Shown here one piece after another: positions 16,379 to 23,596 of a DNA stretch of 39,944 nt. The stretch covers positions 1-39,944 of the forward strand of contig JAOPVI010000080.1 in assembly GCA_025966225.1 (NCBI GenBank). The letters are read 5' to 3'. The translations under genes and the position numbers were made by a program. Positions within the stretch are counted from its first letter, which is position 1; each line of letters starts with the position of its first letter. The DNA is from Mycobacterium sp. Its GTDB lineage: Bacteria; Actinomycetota; Actinomycetes; Mycobacteriales; Mycobacteriaceae. Below the pieces are notes generated by a model that did not search any database, had not been told where the DNA came from, and saw only the letters and a list, made by a program, of their open reading frames with translations.

Positions 16379-17833
16379 CTACCGGACGGAAGCGGCCCAC
16401 CAAACCTCTGGTTGCTTGGACGCCCAGCCGCCGATCGCCTCCAACTCGGCGGCGAGCGAGATCAGCAGCGGCTCGCTGTTCGCTGGGCCCATTAGCTGAA
16501 CGCCGATCGGCAGGCCGTCGGAGGTGAACCCGGCGGGAATGTTGATCGACGGCCAGCCGATCAAATTCCACGGCCAGGTCCCGGGGCAGGCGCGGATCAT
16601 TGCCCGGTCGGTGGACATTCCGCCCCTGCGGTCGAAGTCGTGGACGGGCGGTGGCGGCTGCGCGGTGGTGGGGGCCAGGATCACGTCGGCCACGTTGAAG
16701 ATCCACCCGATTCGTCGTTGCGTCTGGGCCTCCCGCGCACGGGCGTTGCGCAACACCTGTTCGGACAGAAGCCGGCCCATCCGCATATTGCTCGTGGTGC
16801 GTTTATCGAACGTCACGGCCGGTCCGAGGCGGTAGGCCCAATCGACTAGCCCGGAGGTGGACCTGGCGAGGAAGTTCCACGACATCCGTAGCCCGTAGTC
16901 GGGATCGGCGGTCGTGATGGTGTGTCCGAGCTCTTCGAGTTGGCCCGCGACCGTCTCCATGGCCGCCTGGATCTCGGGGTGGAGTTTGGCGCGGAAGACG
17001 GTGAACGGGAACTTCGTCGACATCGCCACAATCAACGGTCCAGGAGCCTCACCGACCGAGTCCGAGACGTTCACCGCGGGCGGCTTGTGCAGATCTCCGT
17101 CCACGTTCCCGGACGCCGCATCGAGCACGAGGGCGGCGTCACCGACCGTGCGGGCGAGTACGCCGTTGACGGTGATGCCGTTGAACGCCTCGGGAAGTGG
17201 CCAGGTCGAGATCCTGCCCCGCTGGGGTTTGATGCCGACGAGGTGCGTCCATGCGGCGGGGATGCGCACGCTGCCCGCACCGTCGGACCCGATGGCCGCC
17301 GTCACGAGTCCGGCGGCGACGGCCGCGGCACTTCCGCCCGACGAACCGCCCGGCGTGTGTTCACGCGACCACGGATTGCGGGTGTGGCCGAAGGCGGGGC
17401 CGCTGGTGAAGGGCCATTGGCCCAGTTCGCAGGTGTTGGTCTTGCCGACGATGATTGCTCCTGCGGCCCGCAGCCGCCGCACTACCTCGGCGTCGGCCAT
17501 CGCGGGTGTGACGTGGCCCCCGGTGCCGAACCGTGTCGGCACGCCCGCCACGTCGACGTCGTCCTTGACCGCGATCGGAATCCCCAAGAGTGGAAGGTTC
17601 GAAAGATCCCCGCCCGCAGCGCGTTTGCGGTCGGCCTCGGCGGCGTCGGCGAGTGCTTCCTTGGTGAACACCACCCGGAAGGCATTGAGCGTGGCCTGGC
17701 TGGCGTCAATCGCGCTGAGCGACTGAGTGACGAGGTCGACGGACGTGACTCTGCCGCTGGCCAGCCGGTACAGCAGCTGAGCCAGCGTGGGAAGGCGTCC
17801 GGCGGTAGCTGGGGAAGCGGGGGATTGGGACAT
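16379..17833 (-). CDS. amiA2: Amidase-signature family enzyme
   Basis: 484 residues. The catalytic triad is present: Lys90 in GIPIAVKDDVDVAG, the cis-Ser in PGGSSGGSAAA (Ser164 or Ser165), and nucleophile Ser188 in GSDGAGSVR. Hydrolyses a carboxamide to acid and ammonia; the substrate is unknown. Not a GatA: no gatB or gatC neighbours. Matches the position of amiA2 beside era and recO in M. tuberculosis (recalled). ATG 17833; a -10-like TACTCT lies at 17845-17850, 11 nt upstream, implying a very short leader. Divergent from recO. CAP follows after 11 nt. Confidence 0.92.
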   Translation of the reverse strand: MSQSPASPATAGRLPTLAQLLYRLASGRVTSVDLVTQSLSAIDASQATLNAFRVVFTKEALADAAEADRKRAAGGDLSNLPLLGIPIAVKDDVDVAGVPTRFGTGGHVTPAMADAEVVRRLRAAGAIIVGKTNTCELGQWPFTSGPAFGHTRNPWSREHTPGGSSGGSAAAVAAGLVTAAIGSDGAGSVRIPAAWTHLVGIKPQRGRISTWPLPEAFNGITVNGVLARTVGDAALVLDAASGNVDGDLHKPPAVNVSDSVGEAPGPLIVAMSTKFPFTVFRAKLHPEIQAAMETVAGQLEELGHTITTADPDYGLRMSWNFLARSTSGLVDWAYRLGPAVTFDKRTTSNMRMGRLLSEQVLRNARAREAQTQRRIGWIFNVADVILAPTTAQPPPPVHDFDRRGGMSTDRAMIRACPGTWPWNLIGWPSINIPAGFTSDGLPIGVQLMGPANSEPLLISLAAELEAIGGWASKQPEVWWAASVR

Positions 17834-17914
17834 AGGTGATTCCGAGAGTATCCGCCCTCGATCACTCGGCCGGGCCTAACCCGTGTTGTCGGCCGACGAT
17901 GGGAGACTGTTCCG

Positions 17915-18760
17915 ATGCGGTTGTACCGGGACCGGGCGGTGGTGCTGCGTCAGCACAAGCTCGGCGAGGCTGACCGGATCATCACGTTGCTCACCCGCGA
18001 GCACGGGTTGGTCCGTGCGGTGGCCAAGGGCGTGCGCCGAACACGCAGCAAGTTCGGGGCCCGGCTGGAGCCGTTCGCGCACATCGACGTTCAGCTGCAC
18101 CCTGGCCGGAACCTCGACATCGTGACCCAGGTGCAGGCCATCGATGCGTTCGCCAGCGACATCGTCAGTGACTACGGGCGCTATACCTCGGGATGCGCGG
18201 TACTCGAGACCGCCGAGCGGCTCGCAGGCGAGGAACGCGCCCCGGCGCCCGCCTTGCACCGGCTCACCGTCGGAGCGTTGCGCGCGATTGCCGACGGTGG
18301 CCGGCCAAGGGAATTGGTGCTCGATGCCTACCTGCTGCGCGCCATGGGAATCACCGGATGGGCGCCTGCGCTGGTGGAATGTGCCCGCTGTGCTGCTCCT
18401 GGCCCGCACCGCGCGTTTCACATCGCTGCGGGCGGCAGTGTGTGCATGCATTGCCGCCCGTCGGGTTCGGTGACGCCGCCGCAGGCCGTGCTGGAGCTGA
18501 TGGTGGCACTCCACGATGGCGACTGGGCGGTCGCGGAGGCCTCGTCGTCGGCGCACCGCAGCCAGGCCAGCGGATTGGTGGCTGCCCACCTGCAGTGGCA
18601 CCTCGAACGGCAGTTGCGGACGTTGCCGCTGGTCGAGCGCGTCTATCGCATCGATCGGACGGTCGCTGATCAGCGTGCGGCCCTGGTCGGGCAGGATATT
18701 GCACATGGCAATCAAGCGGCCGGGGAAGACAATCTACCCACAGCTGCCGCCGGCGCCTGA
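17915..18760 (+). CDS. recO: DNA repair protein RecO
   Basis: 281 residues. N-terminal OB fold starting [27 protein letters not shown], helical middle, and a C-terminal zinc site with CARC and CMHC. RecO loads RecA on SSB-coated gaps and anneals strands. ATG 17915 is preceded by GAGACT (17903-17908) exactly six bases upstream, indicating a leaderless transcript. The end overlaps uppS by 56 bp in another frame, so the last residues (from about HGNQAAGED) are likely dispensable. Confidence 0.95.
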   Translation: MRLYRDRAVVLRQHKLGEADRIITLLTREHGLVRAVAKGVRRTRSKFGARLEPFAHIDVQLHPGRNLDIVTQVQAIDAFASDIVSDYGRYTSGCAVLETAERLAGEERAPAPALHRLTVGALRAIADGGRPRELVLDAYLLRAMGITGWAPALVECARCAAPGPHRAFHIAAGGSVCMHCRPSGSVTPPQAVLELMVALHDGDWAVAEASSSAHRSQASGLVAAHLQWHLERQLRTLPLVERVYRIDRTVADQRAALVGQDIAHGNQAAGEDNLPTAAAGA

Positions 18761-19592
18761 CGACTATCCGACGTTCCCGGACAAATCGTCGTGGCCGGTG
18801 GTGTTTCCGGAGCTTCCGCCCAAGACGAATGGCAAGTTCTCCCGTCCGCCACAGCACACGTCGAAGGCGTCGGCGCCGGAGATCCCAGCCGACCAGGTGC
18901 CCAACCACGTGGCCGTCGTGATGGACGGCAACGGCCGTTGGGCCACACAGCGTGGCCTCGGTCGCACCGACGGTCACAAGATGGGCGAGGCGGTGCTGAT
19001 CGACATCACCTGCGGCGCCATCGAAATCGGCATCAAACACCTGACGGTGTACGCATTCTCGACTGAGAACTGGAAGCGCAGCACCGAAGAGGTGCGGTTC
19101 CTGATGGGCTTCAACCGCGAGGTGGTGCGGCGTCGCCGGGAGAACCTCAACGCCATGGGCGTGCGGATGCGCTGGGTGGGCTCCCGGCCGCGTATGTGGC
19201 GCAGCGTCATCAAGGAGTTCGACATCGCCGAGGAGATGACGGTGGGCAACGACGTCATCACGATCAACTACTGCGTCAACTACGGTGGACGTACCGAGAT
19301 CGTGGAAGCAGCAAGGGAGCTCGCAGAAGAGGCGGCGGCCGGAAAACTCAACCCGAGCCGGATCTCCGAGTCCACCTTCGCCAAGCACCTGCACCGCTCC
19401 GACATCCCCGACGTCGACCTGTTCATCCGCACCTCGGGAGAACAGCGGGCAAGCAACTTCCTGCTCTGGCAGGCGGCCTACGCCGAATACGTATTCCAGG
19501 ACAAACTGTGGCCGGACTACGATCGCCGCGACCTATGGGAGGCGTGCATGGAATACGTCAATCGAAACCGTCGCTTCGGCAGAGCCGAATGA
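18705..19592 (+). CDS. uppS: Long-chain (Z)-isoprenyl diphosphate synthase (decaprenyl type)
   Basis: 295 residues. cis-Prenyltransferase motifs: catalytic Asp74 in [31 protein letters not shown], and [11 protein letters not shown] with [13 protein letters not shown]. It extends allylic diphosphates with isopentenyl diphosphate in cis; in mycobacteria this enzyme makes decaprenyl phosphate for arabinogalactan, peptidoglycan and lipoglycan assembly. The mycobacterial N-terminal extension ([24 protein letters not shown]) is present. ATG 18705 lies inside recO, a 56-bp overlap. The stop region is duplicated in tandem (19577-19621). Confidence 0.96.
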   Translation: MAIKRPGKTIYPQLPPAPDDYPTFPDKSSWPVVFPELPPKTNGKFSRPPQHTSKASAPEIPADQVPNHVAVVMDGNGRWATQRGLGRTDGHKMGEAVLIDITCGAIEIGIKHLTVYAFSTENWKRSTEEVRFLMGFNREVVRRRRENLNAMGVRMRWVGSRPRMWRSVIKEFDIAEEMTVGNDVITINYCVNYGGRTEIVEAARELAEEAAAGKLNPSRISESTFAKHLHRSDIPDVDLFIRTSGEQRASNFLLWQAAYAEYVFQDKLWPDYDRRDLWEACMEYVNRNRRFGRAE

Positions 19593-19621
19593 TGTGCCTG
19601 AGCGGCAGAGCCGAATGATGT
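19577..19621 (+). repeat. 19-bp direct repeat with 26-bp period at the uppS stop
   Basis: CGGCAGAGCCGAATGATGT occurs at 19577-19595 and again at 19603-19621. The unit contains the uppS stop and an ATGATG start pair, so a slip or duplication has copied the gene junction. The first ATGATG now leads to a 9-codon dead-end frame; the second starts the real downstream gene. Confidence 0.9.
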
Positions 19622-20067
19622 CGCCCAATGCGTTGCTCGCCCGACTGTCCTCGGTGCTTGGCGAGGTGATGACGGTAACCGAGGAAGACGACGCGTTGAC
19701 GGTGATACGCGATGGGCTGGTCGCGTCGGTCCGCGTCGTCACCATCGCCGAAGGCCTGGAGTTGGTGTCGCTGACGCAGCCGATCGCGTGGGACCTGCCG
19801 CTGACGAACAAGATCCGAGAGCGTGTCAGCGCGCATGCGAGCAGGACGATGCTGGGCACCATCGTGTTGGTCGAGAAGCTCGTCGAATCGCCGGTCAACG
19901 GGTCGTCGGCGAAGGGTGCGACGCGGCGATCGGCCGCGAAGAAGGCCGCAGACGTGTTGCTGCGCTACAACTTTCCCGCCGCCGGACTCAGCGACGATGC
20001 GTTGCGCACGCTGATCCTGATGGTGCTCTCCACTGGTGAGGACGTGCGCAAGGACTTGAATTCGTGA
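19618..20067 (+). CDS. Conserved hypothetical protein downstream of uppS
   Basis: 149 residues, soluble. MSPNALLARLSSVLGEVMTVTEEDDALTV opens with a helix-strand pattern like small YbjN/secretion-chaperone-like folds, but I do not claim that family. The tail has KGATRRSAAKKAADVLLRYNFPAAGL and ends EDVRKDLNS. Corresponds by position to Rv2360c (recalled). ATG 19618 is preceded by another ATG at 19615; both lie in the second copy of the 26-bp duplication. Cotranscription with recO-uppS is likely from the spacing. Function unknown. Confidence 0.75.
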   Translation: MSPNALLARLSSVLGEVMTVTEEDDALTVIRDGLVASVRVVTIAEGLELVSLTQPIAWDLPLTNKIRERVSAHASRTMLGTIVLVEKLVESPVNGSSAKGATRRSAAKKAADVLLRYNFPAAGLSDDALRTLILMVLSTGEDVRKDLNS

Positions 20068-20068
20068 C

Positions 20069-20088
20069 CGATGCGGTCATCCGCATCG
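20069..20088 (+). terminator. Hairpin after the recO-uppS operon
   Basis: CGATGCGG-TCAT-CCGCATCG, a perfect 8-bp stem with a 4-nt loop starting 2 nt after the stop. It lies between convergent operons (zur ends at 20129), and no U-run follows. Confidence 0.6.
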
Positions 20089-20128
20089 TCGCGGCGGTCG
20101 TACGCCCTGGTCCGCGATCACGCTCGAA

Positions 20129-20530
20129 TCAACTGAGGCTTGACCCGCAATCCGCGCACAGCCCGAAGATCTCGATGGTGTGGCTGACGTCGGTGAAGCC
20201 ATGGGCCTTGGCCACCTCGACAGCCCACTGCTCGGCGGCGCCCCCTTCGACCTCCACCGTGGAACCGCAGGTGCGGCAGACCAGGTGGTGGTGATGATGT
20301 TCGGAACAGCGTCGGTACACCGACTCGCCGTTGTCGGTGCGCAGGGTGTCGACCGCTCCCGACGCGGCCATCGACTGCAGCGTGCGGTAGACGGTGGTCA
20401 GTCCGATGCCCTCGCCGCCACGGCGTAACTCGTCGTGAAGTTCCTGCGCGGAGCGGAACTCGTCGACGTTCTCCAGCAGTGCCGAGATGGCGGCGCGTTG
20501 CCGGGTCGCACGAACTGCGGTGCCGCTCAA
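20129..20530 (-). CDS. zur: Zinc uptake regulator (Fur family)
   Basis: 133 residues. Fur-family winged helix (RATRQRAAISALLENVDEFRSAQELHDELRRGG, LTTVYRTLQSMAASGAVDT) and metal sites: the His run CSEHHHHHLVCRTC and C-terminal CADC, giving two CxxC structural zinc pairs. Represses zinc-uptake and alternative ribosomal-protein genes when zinc-loaded. The start appears to be TTG 20530, overlapping the smtB TGA (TTGA); a later GTG (in SGTAVRATR) is possible. Cotranscribed with smtB as in M. tuberculosis (furB/zur, recalled). Confidence 0.95.
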   Translation of the reverse strand: MSGTAVRATRQRAAISALLENVDEFRSAQELHDELRRGGEGIGLTTVYRTLQSMAASGAVDTLRTDNGESVYRRCSEHHHHHLVCRTCGSTVEVEGGAAEQWAVEVAKAHGFTDVSHTIEIFGLCADCGSSLS

Positions 20531-20883
20531 CGGGTCTCCGTATCAGTGTATTCAGCTGCGTGGGCGACGGCGGCCAGTACGATCTCGGCGAGGTGGTGGT
20601 CGACGAGGCGATAGTGCACCTCGCGACCGGCGCGTGCACCGGCAACCACTCCCGCCGCCTTCAGAATGCGGAGATGTTGGCTGACGAGCGGTTGCGGAAC
20701 GGCCAGCGCGTCGACGAGTTCGTGGACGCAGCGCGACGACTCGCGCAGTTGGAGCACGATCGCGATGCGTACCGGTGCTGCCAGCGCCCGCAACAGTTCG
20801 CCTGCGGTGTCGAGCACTGCAGCGTGTTCGTGGGTGTCGTCACCGGCGCCCTCGACGGTGGCCAAATTGGAAACCGTTTTCAT
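20527..20883 (-). CDS. smtB: ArsR/SmtB-family zinc-responsive repressor
   Basis: 118 residues. Helix-turn-helix [28 protein letters not shown] and the C-terminal alpha5-type metal site [17 protein letters not shown] with Asp/His and His/Glu ligands, as in zinc sensors. Zinc binding releases it from DNA. ATG 20883 ([12 protein letters not shown]) is preferred: the in-frame ATG at 20901 lies inside the operator palindrome. The promoter is TTGACA-16-TATTCT with the operator in the spacer, so the operon is almost certainly autoregulated, switching zur with zinc status. The mycobacterial N-terminal extension seen in M. tuberculosis is shorter here. Confidence 0.93.
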   Translation of the reverse strand: MKTVSNLATVEGAGDDTHEHAAVLDTAGELLRALAAPVRIAIVLQLRESSRCVHELVDALAVPQPLVSQHLRILKAAGVVAGARAGREVHYRLVDHHLAEIVLAAVAHAAEYTDTETR

Positions 20884-20892
20884 TATGGGCCA

Positions 20893-20920
20893 AGAATACA
20901 TGCGGGATTACGCATGTCAA
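20893..20920 (-). promoter_or_regulatory. smtB-zur promoter with SmtB operator in the spacer
   Basis: On the minus strand: TTGACA (20915-20920), 16-bp spacer, TATTCT (20893-20898). The perfect dyad ACATGCG-N6-CGCATGT (20898-20917) fills the spacer and touches both boxes. Bound repressor would block RNA polymerase directly. Confidence 0.85.
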
Positions 20921-21094
20921 CGTGTGTGCGTCGCGGACCGGGTACGTCGTCCCCGCGAGTTCTACACCAGAATCGCGATTCCGGCGTCGAGGGCAGCAGT
21001 CTTGTCGAATTCGCGAGCGAGTGGTGGGCGCTGCCGCCGGCGCGACACCCTCGGCGAGTCGAGCCGCAACGCCGCATCGCTACGCTGTTGCACC

Positions 21095-22480
21095 GTGGCT
21101 TCCATCATCGACACCGTCGCGAACCTGGCCAAACGTCGTGGTCTCGTCTTCCAGTCCGGCGAGATCTACGGAGGTACGAAATCCGCGTGGGACTACGGGC
21201 CACTCGGCGTCGAGTTCAAGGAGAACATCAAGCGGCAGTGGTGGCGGTCGGTGGTAACCGGTCGTGACGACGTAGTCGGCCTGGACAGCGCGATCATCCT
21301 GCCGCGTGAAGTGTGGGTGGCGTCCGGTCACGTCGAGGTGTTCAACGACCCGCTGGTCGAGTGCCTGAACTGCCACAAGCGGCATCGTCAGGACCACATG
21401 CAGGAGGCCTACGCCCTGAAGAAGGGGCTCGACGACCCGGATGCGGTCCCGATGACCGAGATCGTCTGCCCCGACTGCGGCACCAAGGGCCAGTGGACCG
21501 AACCGCGCGACTTCAACATGATGCTCAAGACCCATCTCGGCCCCATCGAGACCGAAGAGGGCATGCACTACCTGCGGCCGGAGACCGCTCAGGGCATCTT
21601 CGTCAACTTCGCCAACGTAGTGACGACCGCGCGCAAGAAGCCGCCGTTCGGCATCGGCCAGATCGGCAAGAGCTTCCGCAACGAGATCACGCCGGGCAAC
21701 TTCATCTTCCGCACGCGCGAGTTCGAGCAGATGGAGATGGAGTTCTTCGTCGAGCCTTCGACGGCCGCCGAGTGGCACCAGTACTGGATCGACACGCGGC
21801 TGCAGTGGTACGTCGACCTCGGCATCGATCCGGAGCACCTGCGGCTCTTCGAACATCCCAAGGAGAAGCTGTCGCACTACTCGGACCGCACGGTCGACAT
21901 CGAGTACAAGTTCGGCTTCTCGGGGAACCCGTGGGGTGAGCTCGAGGGGGTGGCCAACCGTACGAACTTCGACTTGACCACGCACTCAAAGCATTCCGGC
22001 GTCGACCTGTCGTTCTACGACCAGGCCACCGAGACTCGTTTCGTGCCATACGTCATCGAGCCGGCAGCGGGGCTCACCCGCTCGCTGATGGCGTTCCTCG
22101 TCGACGCATACACCGAGGACGAGGCGCCAAATGCCAAGGGTGGCGTGGACAAGCGCACGGTCCTGAAGCTCGATTCGCGGCTGGCGCCGGTGAAGGCGGC
22201 CGTGCTGCCGTTGTCCCGGCACGCCGACCTGTCGCCGAAGGCGCGCGACCTGGCGGCCGAGTTGCGAAAGTCCTGGAACGTCGAGTTCGACGACGCGGGT
22301 GCCATCGGGCGGCGGTACCGCCGTCAGGACGAGATCGGTACGCCGTTCTGCGTGACGCTCGACTTCGACTCGCTGGAGGATCACGCCGTGACGGTCCGGG
22401 AACGCGATGCGATGACGCAGGAGCGGGTCGCGCTCGACGCCGTCTCCGACTACCTCGCGGTGCGGCTCAAGGGCTGCTGA
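21095..22480 (+). CDS. glyS: Glycyl-tRNA synthetase (class II, dimeric type)
   Basis: 461 residues. Class II motifs are complete: [44 protein letters not shown], and the anticodon-binding C-terminus. Two CxxC pairs, Cys90/Cys93 (CLNC) and Cys125/Cys128 (CPDC), form a zinc ribbon in the insertion; I recall that the M. tuberculosis enzyme lacks these cysteines. The GTG start at 21095 follows TACGCT (21081-21086) by 8 nt, suggesting a leaderless or near-leaderless transcript. Divergent from smtB-zur. The single-subunit form ligates glycine to tRNA-Gly. Confidence 0.96.
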   Translation: MASIIDTVANLAKRRGLVFQSGEIYGGTKSAWDYGPLGVEFKENIKRQWWRSVVTGRDDVVGLDSAIILPREVWVASGHVEVFNDPLVECLNCHKRHRQDHMQEAYALKKGLDDPDAVPMTEIVCPDCGTKGQWTEPRDFNMMLKTHLGPIETEEGMHYLRPETAQGIFVNFANVVTTARKKPPFGIGQIGKSFRNEITPGNFIFRTREFEQMEMEFFVEPSTAAEWHQYWIDTRLQWYVDLGIDPEHLRLFEHPKEKLSHYSDRTVDIEYKFGFSGNPWGELEGVANRTNFDLTTHSKHSGVDLSFYDQATETRFVPYVIEPAAGLTRSLMAFLVDAYTEDEAPNAKGGVDKRTVLKLDSRLAPVKAAVLPLSRHADLSPKARDLAAELRKSWNVEFDDAGAIGRRYRRQDEIGTPFCVTLDFDSLEDHAVTVRERDAMTQERVALDAVSDYLAVRLKGC

Positions 22481-22488
22481 CTCCTTCC

Positions 22489-22550
22489 CGCGAGCGTGCG
22501 TGTCGGTACGGCGACACGCCGTGAGACCTGGCACTGAGTGCACGCTCGCG
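22489..22550 (+). repeat. 55-bp palindromic element, copy C (with outer stem)
   Basis: The most complete copy. Outer stem CGCGAGCGTGC/GCACGCTCGCG (22489-22499 and 22540-22550), inner stem GCGTGTCG/CGACACGC (22498-22505 and 22512-22519). The 55-bp core aligned with A, B and D ends at 22543. It begins 9 nt after the glyS stop, upstream of the DUF559 gene. Confidence 0.85.
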
Positions 22551-22638
22551 GCGCTGGTCCGTCCCCAGTGCGCGATTGATCCACATTCGGGCTCGACTGC
22601 CTATCGGCGGCGGCGTCGGCACGCCCACGATCGTTCGC

Positions 22639-23523
22639 ATGGACGAACTCGACGCCTTGTTTGACGCTCAAGGGAATGTGGCCACGACGGGGCAGTTACG
22701 TCGAATCTTCACCCGCCGTGGACTGGAAGCCAAGGCCAACACCGGCGAGTTCGTCAAGGTGTGGTCTGGCGTGTACGGGCGCGGACAAGTCGACGACCTG
22801 CTGCGGCTGCGTGGACTCGATCTGCGTGCCGGCGTACCGGTACCGATCTGCCTGGGCACAGCGGCGCGTGCGTACGGATTCGACACCGAGGATGGCGCGG
22901 ACCTACAGGTGCTCAATCCGCCACACGGGCAACTGCGCAACGCCGACGGGCTGGTCGTGCACCGGCGTGACGGTGCGCCACTGACGGTCGTCGAGGGCCG
23001 GCCCGCGACCGCGCCGGCGTGGACGGCCGTCGAGGTGGCCCGGGGGTTGCGGCGTCCGCGCGCCTTGGCCACTCTGGATGCCGCGTTGCGGAGCGGTGCC
23101 TGCGATCGCCGGGCTCTACTCGTCGCTGCCTCGGCGCAGTCGGGGCGGCGCGGAATCGTGAATGTGCGCGAACTGATTCCGCTTGCCGCAGCAGAGGCAG
23201 AGTCGCCGATGGAGAGCGAGGCCAGACTCATGATGATCGATGGCGGTTTGCCCAACCCAGTGCTGCAACTCGAGGTCGTCGACCGCGATGGCCGGCTTTG
23301 GCGACTCGACTTCGCGTGGCCCGACAGAAAGGTCGCGGTCGAGTACGACGGGTTCGACTTCCATGCGGACCGCGAGGCGCTACGCCGGGATCGCCAGAAG
23401 CGCGCCGCGCTTCACGAGCTCGGCTGGACCGTGGTCTCGATCGTGTCCGACGACGTCAGACGAAGGTCGTGGGAAACGGTGCGACGAATCGACTTCGAGT
23501 TGGGCAGGACGAATGCGGCGTGA
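22639..23523 (+). CDS. AbiEi-like N-domain plus DUF559 (Vsr-type) nuclease-like protein
   Basis: 294 residues. The N-terminus (GNVATTGQLRRIFTRRGLEAKANTGEFVKVWSGVYG) resembles the AbiEi antitoxin-type winged helix found in type IV toxin-antitoxin proteins. The C-terminus (SEARLMMIDGG, WRLDFAWPDRKVAVEYDGFDFH, LHELGWTVVSIVSDDV) matches DUF559, a Vsr/PD-(D/E)xK-like endonuclease fold with Glu, Asp and EYDG active-site candidates. No toxin partner is adjacent. ATG 22639 is preferred; CACGAT lies 7 nt upstream (22626-22631), a possible leaderless promoter. The gene is bracketed by inverted 55-bp elements C and D, with D starting 2 nt after the stop. Function is inferred from fold only. Confidence 0.75.
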   Translation: MDELDALFDAQGNVATTGQLRRIFTRRGLEAKANTGEFVKVWSGVYGRGQVDDLLRLRGLDLRAGVPVPICLGTAARAYGFDTEDGADLQVLNPPHGQLRNADGLVVHRRDGAPLTVVEGRPATAPAWTAVEVARGLRRPRALATLDAALRSGACDRRALLVAASAQSGRRGIVNVRELIPLAAAEAESPMESEARLMMIDGGLPNPVLQLEVVDRDGRLWRLDFAWPDRKVAVEYDGFDFHADREALRRDRQKRAALHELGWTVVSIVSDDVRRRSWETVRRIDFELGRTNAA

Positions 23524-23525
23524 GC

Positions 23526-23580
23526 GTGCGTGAGATGCCTAATTTCCCGGCGTGTCGGCGTACCAACACGCACAGTCGCG
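23526..23580 (-). repeat. 55-bp palindromic element, copy D (inverted to C)
   Basis: On the minus strand it reads CGCGACTGTGCGTGTT, then CCGACACGCCG, ending CGCAC. More diverged than A-C but the same 55-bp length and the same inner block. It lies between the convergent DUF559 and TPM genes. Confidence 0.8.
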
Positions 23581-23596
23581 CAAGGGCGCGACACGA

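Noticed and set aside
7393..23580. Insertion sequence or CRISPR explanation for the 55-bp repeats
   Set aside because: No transposase, no target-site duplication that I can define, and the copies are not in a spaced array.
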